Positions 8,670 to 17,066 are shown, numbered from the stretch's first letter. The stretch is DNA of 64,000 nt from Paenibacillus sp. Root444D2 (GCF_001426375.1 NZ_LMEO01000045.1:991173-1055172); one strand, 5' to 3'. Notes: generated from the letters alone by a model not told the origin. Program-made: numbers and translations.

Positions 8670-8725
8670 AAAAAAAGAGACACTCTTCTCTGGGTAGAGA
8701 AAAGAACGTCTCCGTGCAAACGGTA
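8670..8725 (-). promoter_or_regulatory. Leader RNA element D with attenuator terminator
   Basis: Minus strand: ACCGTTTGCACGGAGAC, then a terminator (GAGAC...GTCTC followed by TTTTTTT), all between the promoter at 8811-8840 and the ssuB-like start. It follows the ACC-N8-GGAG pattern of the elements at 37095, 41428, 44601 and 63395. Confidence 0.55.
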
Positions 8726-8810
8726 GTCACATTCCAAACATATAGAAAAATAGAATACCCATAACATAGTTAGTCAATTCGAATAATAAGAATAGTGATT
8801 TACTATTCAT

Positions 8811-8840
8811 AGATTACCATCCTTTATTAAACTTCGTCAA
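8811..8840 (-). promoter_or_regulatory. Sigma-A promoter of the ssu remnant operon
   Basis: TTGACG (8835-8840) and TAATCT (8811-8816), 18-nt spacer, with the extended -10 context GGATGG shared with other promoters in this window. Confidence 0.55.
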
Positions 8841-8853
8841 CGTTATTTTTAAC

Positions 8854-8878
8854 TAATCCGATAGATATTATCGGAAAA
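8854..8878. promoter_or_regulatory. CymR-like palindromic operator upstream of the ssu promoter
   Basis: TCCGATA and TATCGGA form a perfect inverted repeat around ATATC, flanked by TAA and AAA. It lies just upstream of the -35. It is related to the boxes at 63539 and 46709. Confidence 0.5.
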
Positions 8879-8885
8879 TCATTAT

Positions 8886-9232
8886 TTACTCAACTTTAAA
8901 TGTCTTACTTTGGCCCTTCGGATTTATGAATCCATATTGATCTGGATTAACCGTAAACCAGTCTGAGCACCATTCCCATGCATTTCCAATCACATTGTAT
9001 AAGCCGTAACCATTCGGTGGGAATGACTTCGCTGGCGCCGTTCCGGCATAGCCGTCTGAAGCGTCGTTCTATATGGGAAGAGCCCCTGCCAAATGTTGCA
9101 CATATGCTGTTGAACCGGCATCAACAGGTTTCCCCATGGATATGTTTTTTGCACCAAACCGCCTCTTGCGGTATATTCCCACTCTGCCTCCGTGGGCAAT
9201 CGTTTCCCTGCCCACTTGCCATATGCAACCGC
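8886..9232 (-). pseudogene. Formylglycine-generating enzyme, C-terminal fragment
   Basis: Continues the N-terminal piece at 11487-11918 across the inserted element. It begins [20 protein letters not shown] and runs through TYPWGN and HMCNIWQG. At about 9071 one base is missing; the next frame resumes with [32 protein letters not shown]. It then stops at 8886-8888, well before the RGGSW and CRSA-type region where FGE enzymes keep their catalytic cysteines. So it is broken three ways: insertion, frameshift and loss of the catalytic end. Confidence 0.8.
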
Positions 9233-9240
9233 TGTTCAGC

Positions 9241-9387
9241 GAAAATAAAGTATTAGACTGGATGTATTGAATTCGTGCGGTTTTTCGAATTGCAAAACTG
9301 TCAGGCTCTGAAAAACAAGTATTAGACTGACCCCTAAAAACGGAACAGCAGCAGCAGCCATGGACCAGAAAATAAAGTCCTAGACTG
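9241..9387. repeat. Left-end transposase-binding-type repeats (three copies)
   Basis: GAAAATAAAGTATTAGACTG at 9241-9260, with variants at 9310-9329 (GAAAAACAAG...) and 9368-9387 (...AAGTCCTAGACTG), in direct orientation and spaced about 69 and 58 bp. Confidence 0.85.
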
Positions 9388-9583
9388 TCGCTTTTTCATT
9401 GAACTAACGTTCCCCGTCGTAATGCCCGGAGAAACCAAGGAGGCCGACGATCTTGGAATATAAGTTTAAAACATATTTCCAACGGCGCCCAGCACAGCAC
9501 GACAGTATGGTTTTGCGAATGATCAAGTATGGATAAATGAAAAGAACTGGAGCTTATTGAGACCCCCATGAAAAGCTTTAATA
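9388..9583. other. Non-coding stretch inside the transposon, 3' of the reductase
   Basis: No frame with a ribosome site or recognisable product. A 63-codon minus-strand frame overlaps the region but shows no family features. Confidence 0.4.
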
Positions 9584-10474
9584 TCATCGTTGTGACATCT
9601 CTTTGTGAAACGTCTCATCCAACAACATGATTTCTGCTTTTTGATTTACGGCATGATTTCCAAGCTTAACATCAATGATAAAGTCATTACTCAACATCTG
9701 ACGATAACGAGAAATAATATCGTTGTCTGGCAATTCTCCCATCACCTTCGTTTCGGGTGGGATTACCGGTATTCCAGCGTGTTCTACCAGTTGAATGTTT
9801 TGTTTAATATCAGCTGCGATCTTACATAGAATGCTTTCACTTTTTGCTGTCTCTACATCCACCATTCCATCTTCTGTGTAGAAATGCTTGTTGACGATAG
9901 CCAAGGCAGTATGAGAGATATGGAATGCCAATATGTTTTTTTGGATTTCATATTGCAAATCCACCGTTTCAAATATTTTGGCAAGATTTTTTACTCTTTC
10001 GGTTACCAGTCCATTTATTTCACCAAAAATGGTTCCTTGATGTTTTTCGGATCCGAATTGGGCGTATAGAACATCCTCTTTAATGTCTCCACCGGCACCC
10101 GGGAATCCTGGGAGTAACCGATCACCCACGATTTCAAGCCAGTGATCATATCCCATGGTGTTGGTCAAGGTGACTATGGTCTTGCTCTGATTACTCTTAA
10201 TAACAGTTAAGGCAGATTCGGCCTGATCATATCGTACGGGAACAAAAATGTAATCGTAAACGTCATCATCTTCTAACTTATCTATCGTCTTGATCGGTAT
10301 TTGCTTTATCGTTCCATTATCGTTGTATCGCAGTCCGTTCCTTTTCAGCTCATCCAATCTCTTTCCGCGTGCCAACACTGTTACGTCCAGTCCGTACTGT
10401 GCAAATCGGAGAGCGTAGACACTGCCAATCACACCAGCACCAAATACCAAGAGCCTATTTTGTTTAATGCCCAT
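9584..10474 (-). CDS. Ketopantoate reductase-like (ApbA/PanE family) oxidoreductase
   Basis: A 296-residue NAD(P)-dependent dehydrogenase. The N-terminal Rossmann domain has GAGVIGSVYALRFAQYG (GxGxxG) at residues 12-28 and LTNTMG near residue 106. The C-terminal helical domain follows from about residue 170. Canonical enzymes reduce 2-dehydropantoate in pantothenate synthesis, but as the only enzyme on a transposon under a divergent TetR gene it more likely acts on another keto acid or detoxifies a small molecule. A good ribosome site (GAAGGAAGGATC) precedes the ATG. Confidence 0.75.
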   Translation of the reverse strand: MGIKQNRLLVFGAGVIGSVYALRFAQYGLDVTVLARGKRLDELKRNGLRYNDNGTIKQIPIKTIDKLEDDDVYDYIFVPVRYDQAESALTVIKSNQSKTIVTLTNTMGYDHWLEIVGDRLLPGFPGAGGDIKEDVLYAQFGSEKHQGTIFGEINGLVTERVKNLAKIFETVDLQYEIQKNILAFHISHTALAIVNKHFYTEDGMVDVETAKSESILCKIAADIKQNIQLVEHAGIPVIPPETKVMGELPDNDIISRYRQMLSNDFIIDVKLGNHAVNQKAEIMLLDETFHKEMSQR

Positions 10475-10634
10475 TATGATCCTTCCTTCAGCTAAATAGT
10501 CAGAGCTTGCTTAAGCAACACCTGCTGTTTAAAATATTATTACCGCACTCTTATGATTTCAACCAGCAGATGATGTGGAAAGTAGCTTAAACAACACTCT
10601 AGGATATTTGATGTTTAAGAAGGGATTTGATTTG

Positions 10635-11210
10635 GTGAATTTGCAGGATCCAAGGGTATTGCGTACACGACAGTTAATAAGGGAAGCATTCAGTGAATTG
10701 TTGCGGAGTAAAGGATTTGATGCAATATCCATAAAGGATATCGCTCAGAATGCTACGATTAACCGCGCTACCTTTTATGACCATTATGTAGATAAATATG
10801 CTTTGCTTGACGAGACAATTGAACAGGCTTTTCACGGGATGATCCCTGAAGAAGTGATGTTATCGAGGGAATTCACAGGAGAAATATGCGATCAATTGAT
10901 CTTGATGACACATAGCTATATTGTAGACTTTTATCGAATATGCAGAATGGATTCCAAATCTATTGCTAAACTTGTCGATGAAAAAATAAAGAAAATGTTG
11001 GAGCAAACAATTGAGAGCATATTTTTAAAAGAAGAAAACCACCAATTACCAGCCTACGAATATATAAAGATCATTTCAGCCATGACAAGCTCAACGATCT
11101 ATGGTGCTGCATATCGTTGGTTTACGGACGGGGAAAATGATCGAACTGATTTACTCGTAAAGATTGTTCGTCCTTATGTGATGAATGGTCTGGGTTTGTA
11201 TCACAAGTGA
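10635..11210 (+). CDS. TetR family transcriptional regulator
   Basis: About 191 residues from GTG 10635 (AAGGGA 9 nt upstream); ATG 10611 is also possible. The N-terminal helix-turn-helix reads TRQLIREAFSELLRSKGFD, then ISIKDIAQNATINRATFYDH, the TetR hallmark. The C-terminal helical ligand domain is of the TetR_C/DhaS-like type. It is divergent from the reductase with about 140 bp between, where an operator would be expected. It is part of the transposon cargo and probably controls its neighbour. Confidence 0.8.
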   Translation: MNLQDPRVLRTRQLIREAFSELLRSKGFDAISIKDIAQNATINRATFYDHYVDKYALLDETIEQAFHGMIPEEVMLSREFTGEICDQLILMTHSYIVDFYRICRMDSKSIAKLVDEKIKKMLEQTIESIFLKEENHQLPAYEYIKIISAMTSSTIYGAAYRWFTDGENDRTDLLVKIVRPYVMNGLGLYHK

Positions 11211-11390
11211 TGAATATTTAATCCAACGAACTCGATCCAATTGCTGTTCTTCCTCCAGCTCCTATGGGCCTGCTCGAGCCGCTGCTGTTAATCTTCCTGG
11301 GGTATTGCGGCGGCGTCGTGACCACGGCCGGGACTCCGCTCAAGCCCCTGCAGATCGTCATCCTGACCGTTAGCTTAATGAAAATTGCGG
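11211..11390. other. GC-rich stretch of different composition inside the transposon
   Basis: About 130 bp (11240-11370) is far richer in GC than its surroundings. One plus-strand frame gives a hydrophobic segment (MGLLEPLLLIFLGYCGGVV) that could be a scrap of a membrane protein; it has no start signal. Origin unknown. Confidence 0.35.
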
Positions 11391-11473
11391 CAGTCTAATA
11401 CTTTATTTTCTCAGTCTACAACTATATTTTCACGGTCTAACACTTTTATTTTCCAGTCCAATACTTTATTTTC
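11391..11473. repeat. Right-end transposase-binding-type repeats (four tandem copies)
   Basis: Four inverted copies of the left-end repeat (CAGTCTAATACTTTATTTTC at 11391-11410 and variants at 11412, 11433 and 11454), with a period of about 21 bp. Confidence 0.85.
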
Positions 11474-11486
11474 TTAGGACAACCGC

Positions 11487-11918
11487 ATCGTTCCAGGAAA
11501 CATGGATCACGGGATGATCCCAGCGTTCCTCGATGGAAGAATCCCGTCCTTCTGGCTTACGCCAATCGGCTCCATTTATCGCGAGCCACCAAGGAACCCC
11601 ATGTAAGCTGCGGGCATCCTCGCTCTTCGTTTTCACTGATACAAACAGATGGAATACGAACGACCAACCAAACCGTTCCGCTTCAGTCTGATACCCCGTA
11701 TCTTGAATAAAATTAGCGAATTTCGCATTCGTTACTACGGTTTCATCGATATAAAATGGATGCAGCTCCACCTCACGCACAGGTCCTTCGCCATCCGCAG
11801 GAAAGCCTTCCTTATCATCAGTGCCCATCAAGAATTTTCCACCCTGTAGATAAACCATGCCTTCGGTTCCATTCCCCTGTTTCACCTTTACATCAGTTAT
11901 CTGATCGGTTTCGGTCAC
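11487..11918 (-). pseudogene. Formylglycine-generating enzyme, N-terminal fragment
   Basis: Starts at a GTG (11916-11918) with GGGAG 12 nt upstream. The reading has GGKFLMGTDDKEGF and PVREVELHPFYIDETVVTN, FANFIQDTGYQTEAE, and HPVIHVSWNDA, which is the FGE-sulfatase (SUMF1-like) fold up to where the transposon interrupts it. In a working gene this enzyme converts the active-site Cys of sulfatases to formylglycine, and it directly follows the sulfatase gene at 12010. The reading frame runs into the transposon end and stops. Confidence 0.85.
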
Positions 11919-11935
11919 CGATTGGATTTGCTCCC

Positions 11936-11977
11936 TAAATAAACCGAAACCCTGATTTAAGGATTTCGGTCTATTTA
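11936..11977 (-). terminator. Intercistronic hairpin between sulfatase and FGE genes
   Basis: ACCGAAA and TTTCGGT lie within a longer near-palindrome (TAAATA...TATTTA). It lacks a clean T-run, so it is more likely an RNA-processing or partial-termination hairpin than a full terminator. Confidence 0.45.
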
Positions 11978-12009
11978 GCCCAAGTAGAATTTACTCAAAT
12001 CTTCAGAGG

Positions 12010-13356
12010 TTATGGCTTTCTTTTATACGCATATGCAGTCCCATTATCGAACTGTTCCTGCCAATCCGGAGCGGCAATTCCTATAACGCTTCCTTTCAAC
12101 AAAGGGTCCTTCGTACGGCTCATCCAAGCATCAACCTTAGATCTTAGCTCTATAAGAACTTTCGCATATGCTGGAAGGTTGGCAACGTTATATTTTTCAA
12201 ACGGATCCTTCTCCAAATCGTACAATTCCTCCGAAACGTTAGGCGCATAATACTCATCTCTTACGACAACTCCCGAAAGGCTTCGATGTATATCCAGCGG
12301 CAAGTAAACTGCCGGGCCATCCTCAAAGTTACGGATATATTTAAATTTCTCTGTCCGTACACTCCGCATAGGGTGATATTGGTCATGCCAGGTGAGTTCT
12401 GAAAAGAAATGATCACGGGTTGTCAGACGGCTTTCCGCAGGTTCTAATAGGTTCAAAAAGCTGTTTCCATCAATCCCTTGAGGGACATCTGCTCCAATAA
12501 ATTCGAGGAGAGTCGGCATTAAGTCTACGTTGCACAACAGTTGATCTACAACCTTACCTCCATCCATACGTCCAGGATAATACATGACTAGCGCTGTTTC
12601 CAATCCGGCATCCATCAAAGTACCTTTGGCTCTCGGGAAAGCGATACCGTGATCGGTTGTGTAGATAACAAGCGTATTTTGGCTAAGTCCGGTATTCTCC
12701 AAACTTTGTAAAATACGTCCAATGCTTTGGTCCAAAACCTTTACTGAGCCATGCAGCAGCGCAAAATCTTCCCTGATCTTCGGAGTATCAGGTAAATAGG
12801 GCGGAGGGACTACCTTGCTTATAGGATCAGCGATTTCCTCGTATTCGTCGAAATCTCGGTGTGTTTCAAAAAAGCCAACGGATGCAAAAAATGGCTTACC
12901 ATCCGAATATGCAGCTTTTTCCTGTAAATATTCAGCAACTCTTTCCGCAACGTTAGGCCCTCTATCTCCCGGTACCGGCAGAACACGTTCGTAGCCTAAT
13001 TTATAGGTGGAGGAAGTGAGCCTACTATCTGGTTCATCGATGGTTTCATGGCTAAAACCGATCAAAGCCGTTTCATACCCGTTTTTTTGAAGCTCTTTGG
13101 GCAGCGTGGCCACTTCAGGATTCATAGAAAATCCAAGGTGAGCCAAGCCCATCATGCCGTGGTTATGCGGATATAAGCCAGTCAGAATGCTTCCTCTGCT
13201 GGGACTGCATTGAGGAGCCGGGCAAAAATACTGGTCAAAGCGCACTCCCTTTTCAGCCATCGCATTCAGATTCGGAGTCTCAACTTGTTTCCCATAACAG
13301 CCTAAATATCTGCCTGTATCATGCGAGATCAGAAATAAAATATTCGGTTTATTCAT
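12010..13356 (-). CDS. Cys-type sulfatase
   Basis: A 448-residue type I sulfatase without a signal peptide, so probably cytoplasmic. It opens NKPNILFLISHDTGRYLGCYG (first metal-binding Asp) and carries the sulfatase signature QCSPSRGSILTG near residue 50. The Cys of C-x-P-S-R must be oxidised to formylglycine by FGE or an anaerobic SME. VIYTTDHGIAFPRAKGTLMD around residue 230 supplies later metal ligands. Similarity is to the heparan N-sulfatase-like group. The co-transcribed sugar ABC transporter suggests an imported sulfated carbohydrate. Its maturase next door is broken. Confidence 0.85.
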   Translation of the reverse strand: MNKPNILFLISHDTGRYLGCYGKQVETPNLNAMAEKGVRFDQYFCPAPQCSPSRGSILTGLYPHNHGMMGLAHLGFSMNPEVATLPKELQKNGYETALIGFSHETIDEPDSRLTSSTYKLGYERVLPVPGDRGPNVAERVAEYLQEKAAYSDGKPFFASVGFFETHRDFDEYEEIADPISKVVPPPYLPDTPKIREDFALLHGSVKVLDQSIGRILQSLENTGLSQNTLVIYTTDHGIAFPRAKGTLMDAGLETALVMYYPGRMDGGKVVDQLLCNVDLMPTLLEFIGADVPQGIDGNSFLNLLEPAESRLTTRDHFFSELTWHDQYHPMRSVRTEKFKYIRNFEDGPAVYLPLDIHRSLSGVVVRDEYYAPNVSEELYDLEKDPFEKYNVANLPAYAKVLIELRSKVDAWMSRTKDPLLKGSVIGIAAPDWQEQFDNGTAYAYKRKP

Positions 13357-13397
13357 CGCTTACTCTCCCTCTTGATTCCAAACTGCTATTCGTATTT

Positions 13398-14225
13398 TTA
13401 CTCTTTTACTGCGCCAGAGGTCAATCCTGAGATAATCCGTCTTTGGAACAGCAGCACCAAGAAAACAATAGGAATTGTCACAGTGATCGCAGCGGCCGAG
13501 ATTTCCCCCCAAGGAAAGGTGAATTCCCCTTGAAACATCGCAATGCCTACCGGTACGGTCATCATACTTTCCTTCGTATTGATCGTGAATGAAAAGAAAA
13601 ATTCATGCCAAGCATCAACAAACACAATGATGGCAGTTGTAAACAGGCCAGGCGAGGCCAACGGCAGCAATACTTTCCTAAAGGATTGCAGGAGAGAAGC
13701 CCCATCAACTTTAGCCGCTTCTTCCAGTTCAATTGGAATTTTAGCGAAAAAAGAAGTCATATACCAAATCGATAACGGCAGCGCAAAAGTCGTATAGGGA
13801 ATAATTAAGCCTAAGTACGAATTGCGTAAGCCCGTAGCTTGCATAAATAAAAAAATAGGCGAGATCGTAGCAATCTGTGGAAACATCGAAACCGCTAGAA
13901 GTATACCTAGGAACACTGATTTTCCAAAAAAATGAAGCCGGGCAATCGCATAAGCCGCAAAAGAAGCGATAAATAAACTATAGATCATCGTCATTGCAGC
14001 CACTGCAAAACTATTAAACAAATATCGGCCAAACGGATGATTCAAAAAGACACTTATATAGTTATCCAGCGTGTAGCCAGGTACGAACAGATCAAAGGCG
14101 TGCAAGCCGTATAAATACTGAGGTTGTTTCAATGAAGCTAAGAATACCCATAAAAATGGAAACATGATAACCACTACAAAAACCGTTAAGCCAGCATAAA
14201 AAGGAAGGCCCGCTTTTCTGACCAT
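13398..14225 (-). CDS. Sugar ABC transporter permease (MalG/CUT1 type)
   Basis: A 275-residue inner-membrane permease with six segments and the EAA loop EEAAKVDGASLLQSFRKVLLP near residue 170, which docks the ATPase. GGGGG precedes the ATG. It is paired with the permease at 14234. As is usual for CUT1 operons in Firmicutes, no dedicated ATPase is present and a shared MsmK-like ATPase is expected elsewhere. Confidence 0.85.
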   Translation of the reverse strand: MVRKAGLPFYAGLTVFVVVIMFPFLWVFLASLKQPQYLYGLHAFDLFVPGYTLDNYISVFLNHPFGRYLFNSFAVAAMTMIYSLFIASFAAYAIARLHFFGKSVFLGILLAVSMFPQIATISPIFLFMQATGLRNSYLGLIIPYTTFALPLSIWYMTSFFAKIPIELEEAAKVDGASLLQSFRKVLLPLASPGLFTTAIIVFVDAWHEFFFSFTINTKESMMTVPVGIAMFQGEFTFPWGEISAAAITVTIPIVFLVLLFQRRIISGLTSGAVKE

Positions 14226-14233
14226 TGTTTGCT

Positions 14234-15535
14234 CTACCCCCTACGATTGCTGACTACGTCGCCACCCAATATTTTCACGTAAATTGTACAAATGATGGCA
14301 ATGCAGATAAAGACAATGACGGCCAAGGCCGATCCTGCACCGAAATTTAACTCTGAGAACATGGTTTTATAGGCGTAAATGGACACTGATTCTGTAGAAT
14401 TGGCTGGGCCGCCTCCCGTTAGTACATAAATGAGATCGAAGACACGGAACGCATCCAGTGTACGGAACATAAGTGCAACCAGGAACGTCGTTTTAATAGA
14501 AGGCAACGTAATATGAACGAACTGTTTCCACCTGGATGCTCCATCCATTTGTGCAGCTTCGTATAAGGAACCCGAAATTGTCTGAAGACCCGCAAGCAAA
14601 AGCAGCGCAACGAAGGGTGCTGTTTTCCACGTATCAGCTAGTACAATGGAGAATAATGCTCCCTGCTTTGTTGACAATAGCGTACTCATATCGGAAATAA
14701 AGCCAATTTCAGCCAAAAGCTTAGCTACGATGCCATTCTGTCCATCAAACAGGAAATGCCAAATCATCGCGGAAATCGCCGTTGGCGTAGCCCAAGGGAT
14801 TAATACGGCTGCCCGTACAAGTCCTCTGCCTCGAAAGGAACGATTTATTAGAACGGCAATCAACAGGCCGAACAGCATCTCCATCGATACAGCATAGACT
14901 GTAAACAGCGATGTATTTCCGAGGGCATGCCACAAACGGGAATCGGTCATGAATCGTTTATAATGGTCCAAACCTACAAAGTTTGGCTCAATAAATGCGT
15001 CTTGGAGAGCACTTGTTAATCCGATTGCATCGTCTGGGCGTTGAAGAGCTCCAGCTCCCTTTAATTGAAGTAAACTTTGATGCAGCTCGTTCAGATCAGA
15101 TTGAATCCGATCCGCCCTTTGATTACTCAGATCAATGAACTTCAATTTATCCGGTACAGGTTTGAAATCATATAAAAGTCTGTCTATTTCCTCGTACCGG
15201 GTACTCAGAGCAGTATCCGTCTCCAACTCATTCTTGATCTGTTCCGCCTTTTGTTTCAGTGGTTCTAATCGCGTTGTCATCCCTGCATTCACTGCGGCCT
15301 CTTTTTCAAGTGTTCTGAGCAAAATAGGGAATGTTTGTGTGTATTTCTCCATATCCAACGAGTACGTCGAGTGGATTTCACTTTTCGTCGGATCGTTCAG
15401 ACGGATATCGTATAAACTGATCCACATCGTGCGTATTACAGGCCATATGGCAATTGCGCATATTAATACAGCGGCTGGCAAAATAAATAGATAAGCAAGT
15501 CTAGCTTCTCTGGTCATTTTGATATGTTTAAACAT
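14234..15535 (-). CDS. Sugar ABC transporter permease (MalF type) with a large extracellular loop
   Basis: 433 residues, much longer than the usual 290-310. After the first membrane segment an inserted region of about 130 residues (roughly 50-180) is rich in charged heptad-like stretches (EPLKQKAEQIKNELETD) before the second segment. This is analogous to the P2 loop of E. coli MalF, which contacts the binding protein. The EAA loop YEAAQMDGASRWKQFVHI is near residue 320. The start at 15535 (MFKHIKM) follows GGTGA by 8 nt. Confidence 0.8.
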   Translation of the reverse strand: MFKHIKMTREARLAYLFILPAAVLICAIAIWPVIRTMWISLYDIRLNDPTKSEIHSTYSLDMEKYTQTFPILLRTLEKEAAVNAGMTTRLEPLKQKAEQIKNELETDTALSTRYEEIDRLLYDFKPVPDKLKFIDLSNQRADRIQSDLNELHQSLLQLKGAGALQRPDDAIGLTSALQDAFIEPNFVGLDHYKRFMTDSRLWHALGNTSLFTVYAVSMEMLFGLLIAVLINRSFRGRGLVRAAVLIPWATPTAISAMIWHFLFDGQNGIVAKLLAEIGFISDMSTLLSTKQGALFSIVLADTWKTAPFVALLLLAGLQTISGSLYEAAQMDGASRWKQFVHITLPSIKTTFLVALMFRTLDAFRVFDLIYVLTGGGPANSTESVSIYAYKTMFSELNFGAGSALAVIVFICIAIICTIYVKILGGDVVSNRRG

Positions 15536-15579
15536 CCTTGGTCTCACCTGCCTTTACTCACAACATGCCGTATCGAAAG

Positions 15580-15614
15580 GAAAAGAAGGGCCAGCCTTGC
15601 AGCAAGACCCTTCT
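15580..15614 (-). terminator. Attenuating hairpin between the binding protein and permease genes
   Basis: GAAGGG...CCCTTC with an inner CTTGC/GCAAG-type stem followed by TTTTCC. Such a partial terminator commonly keeps the binding protein in excess over the permeases. Confidence 0.65.
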
Positions 15615-15629
15615 ATTACTTTGGTTATC

Positions 15630-16958
15630 TTACTTATTAATGGCTTGCTTAATTTGACTTTCCAAATTAGTAAGGGTCTGTTCCGGTGTCTGCTCTCCCG
15701 TGATCGCTTTGGAAACTTCAATTTGAATCACACCGGAAATCTTTGCGTATTGAGGTGTAATCGTACGCGGTATTGCACTGCCAAGTCCGTTTACAAAATC
15801 ACGGCTTGCAAATAACGGACTTGCCTTTTGCACATCAGCATCATCAAACAGCGGCAAATAGGTTGGCGTTTGCGTGCTGTTTACTGCGATAATCTTCTCC
15901 CCTTCGGGGCTTACCGCAAATTTCAAAAATTCCCATGCTTCCTTCGGATGCTTGGAGTATTTATTTATTGCTGCCAACCAACCGCCTAATGCAGCAGCCG
16001 AGCGAGCATCACCAGCTGGCAGAGGAGCAATGCCGACATTCCCTACAACTTTGGAAACCTTCGGATCGTTAGCTTGCGCGTAAAGCGCTGGCCAATGGCG
16101 AGCAAATACAGCACTCCCCTCAATAAAGGCATTTAACGTTTCTTTTTCAGTAAAAGTGTTCAAATTCGAAGGAACTGCTGGTGATTTAGCAATTTGAACT
16201 AGTTTTTTCAAAGCTTTAAGCGCCTCGGGACTATTGACAGATACATTTCCTTTTTCATCAATAATTTTCCCGCCATAGCTACTAACGAACTCGGTAAATC
16301 CAACAGCTAAACCTTCATATTGCTTTGCCTGAGTGACAAAGCCATATTTCGTGCCCCCCTGGCCCTTCAGCTGCTCAGCTTGCTTAAGCAAGTCGTCCCA
16401 AGTTTTGGGCACTTCTTTCACTAAATCTTTACGATAATATAGCAGCCCTGCATTGTTGTAACGGGGAAGCGCCCATTGCTGTCCATTAAAGTATCCGGCA
16501 TCGATGCCGCCCTTTAAGTATTTACTTGTGTCAACATTATCGTCCTTAATTAAGCGATCAAGTGGAAGAATAAACCCCGCTTGCGCAAATTCTGCTGGCC
16601 ATACAACATCCAGATTCACGACATCCACTTCAGCAGATTTTACGCCTAATATGGTGACGAGTTGATCATGCATTTGGGAGGAATCATTTGGGAATTCACG
16701 GACTTCAACCTCAATATTCGGGTGTTTCGCTTGAAAAGCTGCCACAAGCTTCTTCGTTCCCTCCGTTTGATCCGCACCCTGACTGAATACGATTTTGACC
16801 TTTTCACTTGTCGGCTTTTGTGATTCTACTGCTTTTTGGCTTTCTTTCGGTTGTTCATTCGATGGCTGAACTTGTTTCTCAGCGGTTCCACTACTGCATG
16901 CGGCAAGCCCGGCAGTCATTGATAATAAAAGAGTAGTATGTATAACTTTTTTCAACAT
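15630..16958 (-). CDS. Sugar ABC transporter substrate-binding lipoprotein
   Basis: 442 residues with a lipoprotein signal (TAGLAACSSG, lipobox Cys at 21), then a family-1 extracellular solute-binding fold (VKIVFSQGADQTEGTKK, PGGs typical of CUT1 proteins, and FLKFAVSPEGEKII near the end). AGGAGG lies before the ATG. It is the first gene of the sulfatase operon, under the operator at 16999-17018. Confidence 0.85.
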   Translation of the reverse strand: MLKKVIHTTLLLSMTAGLAACSSGTAEKQVQPSNEQPKESQKAVESQKPTSEKVKIVFSQGADQTEGTKKLVAAFQAKHPNIEVEVREFPNDSSQMHDQLVTILGVKSAEVDVVNLDVVWPAEFAQAGFILPLDRLIKDDNVDTSKYLKGGIDAGYFNGQQWALPRYNNAGLLYYRKDLVKEVPKTWDDLLKQAEQLKGQGGTKYGFVTQAKQYEGLAVGFTEFVSSYGGKIIDEKGNVSVNSPEALKALKKLVQIAKSPAVPSNLNTFTEKETLNAFIEGSAVFARHWPALYAQANDPKVSKVVGNVGIAPLPAGDARSAAALGGWLAAINKYSKHPKEAWEFLKFAVSPEGEKIIAVNSTQTPTYLPLFDDADVQKASPLFASRDFVNGLGSAIPRTITPQYAKISGVIQIEVSKAITGEQTPEQTLTNLESQIKQAINK

Positions 16959-16998
16959 TTTTCATAGCCTCCTAATAGTTTGTTTCTTGATTCACTAC

Positions 16999-17018
16999 TT
17001 CTGAAAAGCTTTTCAGAA
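16999..17018. promoter_or_regulatory. LacI-type operator upstream of the binding-protein gene
   Basis: TTCTGAAAAGCTTTTCAGAA is a perfect 20-bp palindrome. The same core TGAAAAGCTTTTCA recurs at 18104-18117 upstream of the lacI-family gene, which argues that both are sites of that regulator. Confidence 0.85.
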
Positions 17019-17066
17019 ATGACGAAGACTCACTCGCATGAATCTCCGAATCCTCACGCTAACGGT

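Larger units (their letters stand above)
9233..11481. mobile_element. 2.25-kb Tn7-like non-autonomous transposon inserted in the FGE gene
   Basis: The ends are TGT...ACA (TGTTCAGC at the left, TGTCCTAA read inward at the right). They are flanked by the 5-bp duplication ACCGC (9228-9232 and 11482-11486), and removing the element and one copy restores the FGE frame (WNDAVAY). The left end carries three spaced 20-bp repeats (9241, 9310, 9368) and the right end four tandem inverted copies (11391, 11412, 11433, 11454). This matches the TnsB-site layout of Tn7. The cargo is a ketopantoate-reductase-like gene and a TetR gene; no tns-type gene is present, so it would need transposase in trans. Confidence 0.85.

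Noticed and set aside
8726-8810. A 27-codon ORF in the leader of the ssu remnant operon as a leader peptide
   Set aside because: Its ATG lies directly after the -10 element, so it would be at or before the transcript start, and there is no ribosome site.
9388-9583. Remnant of tns transposition genes inside the transposon
   Set aside because: No frame in the non-cargo parts shows recognisable TnsA, TnsB or TnsC motifs, so the element is treated as cargo-only.
11391-11473. Four regularly spaced 20-bp repeats as a possible CRISPR array
   Set aside because: The period is about 21 bp with no spacers between copies, and inverted copies occur at the other end of a segment flanked by a target duplication. 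This is a transposon end.
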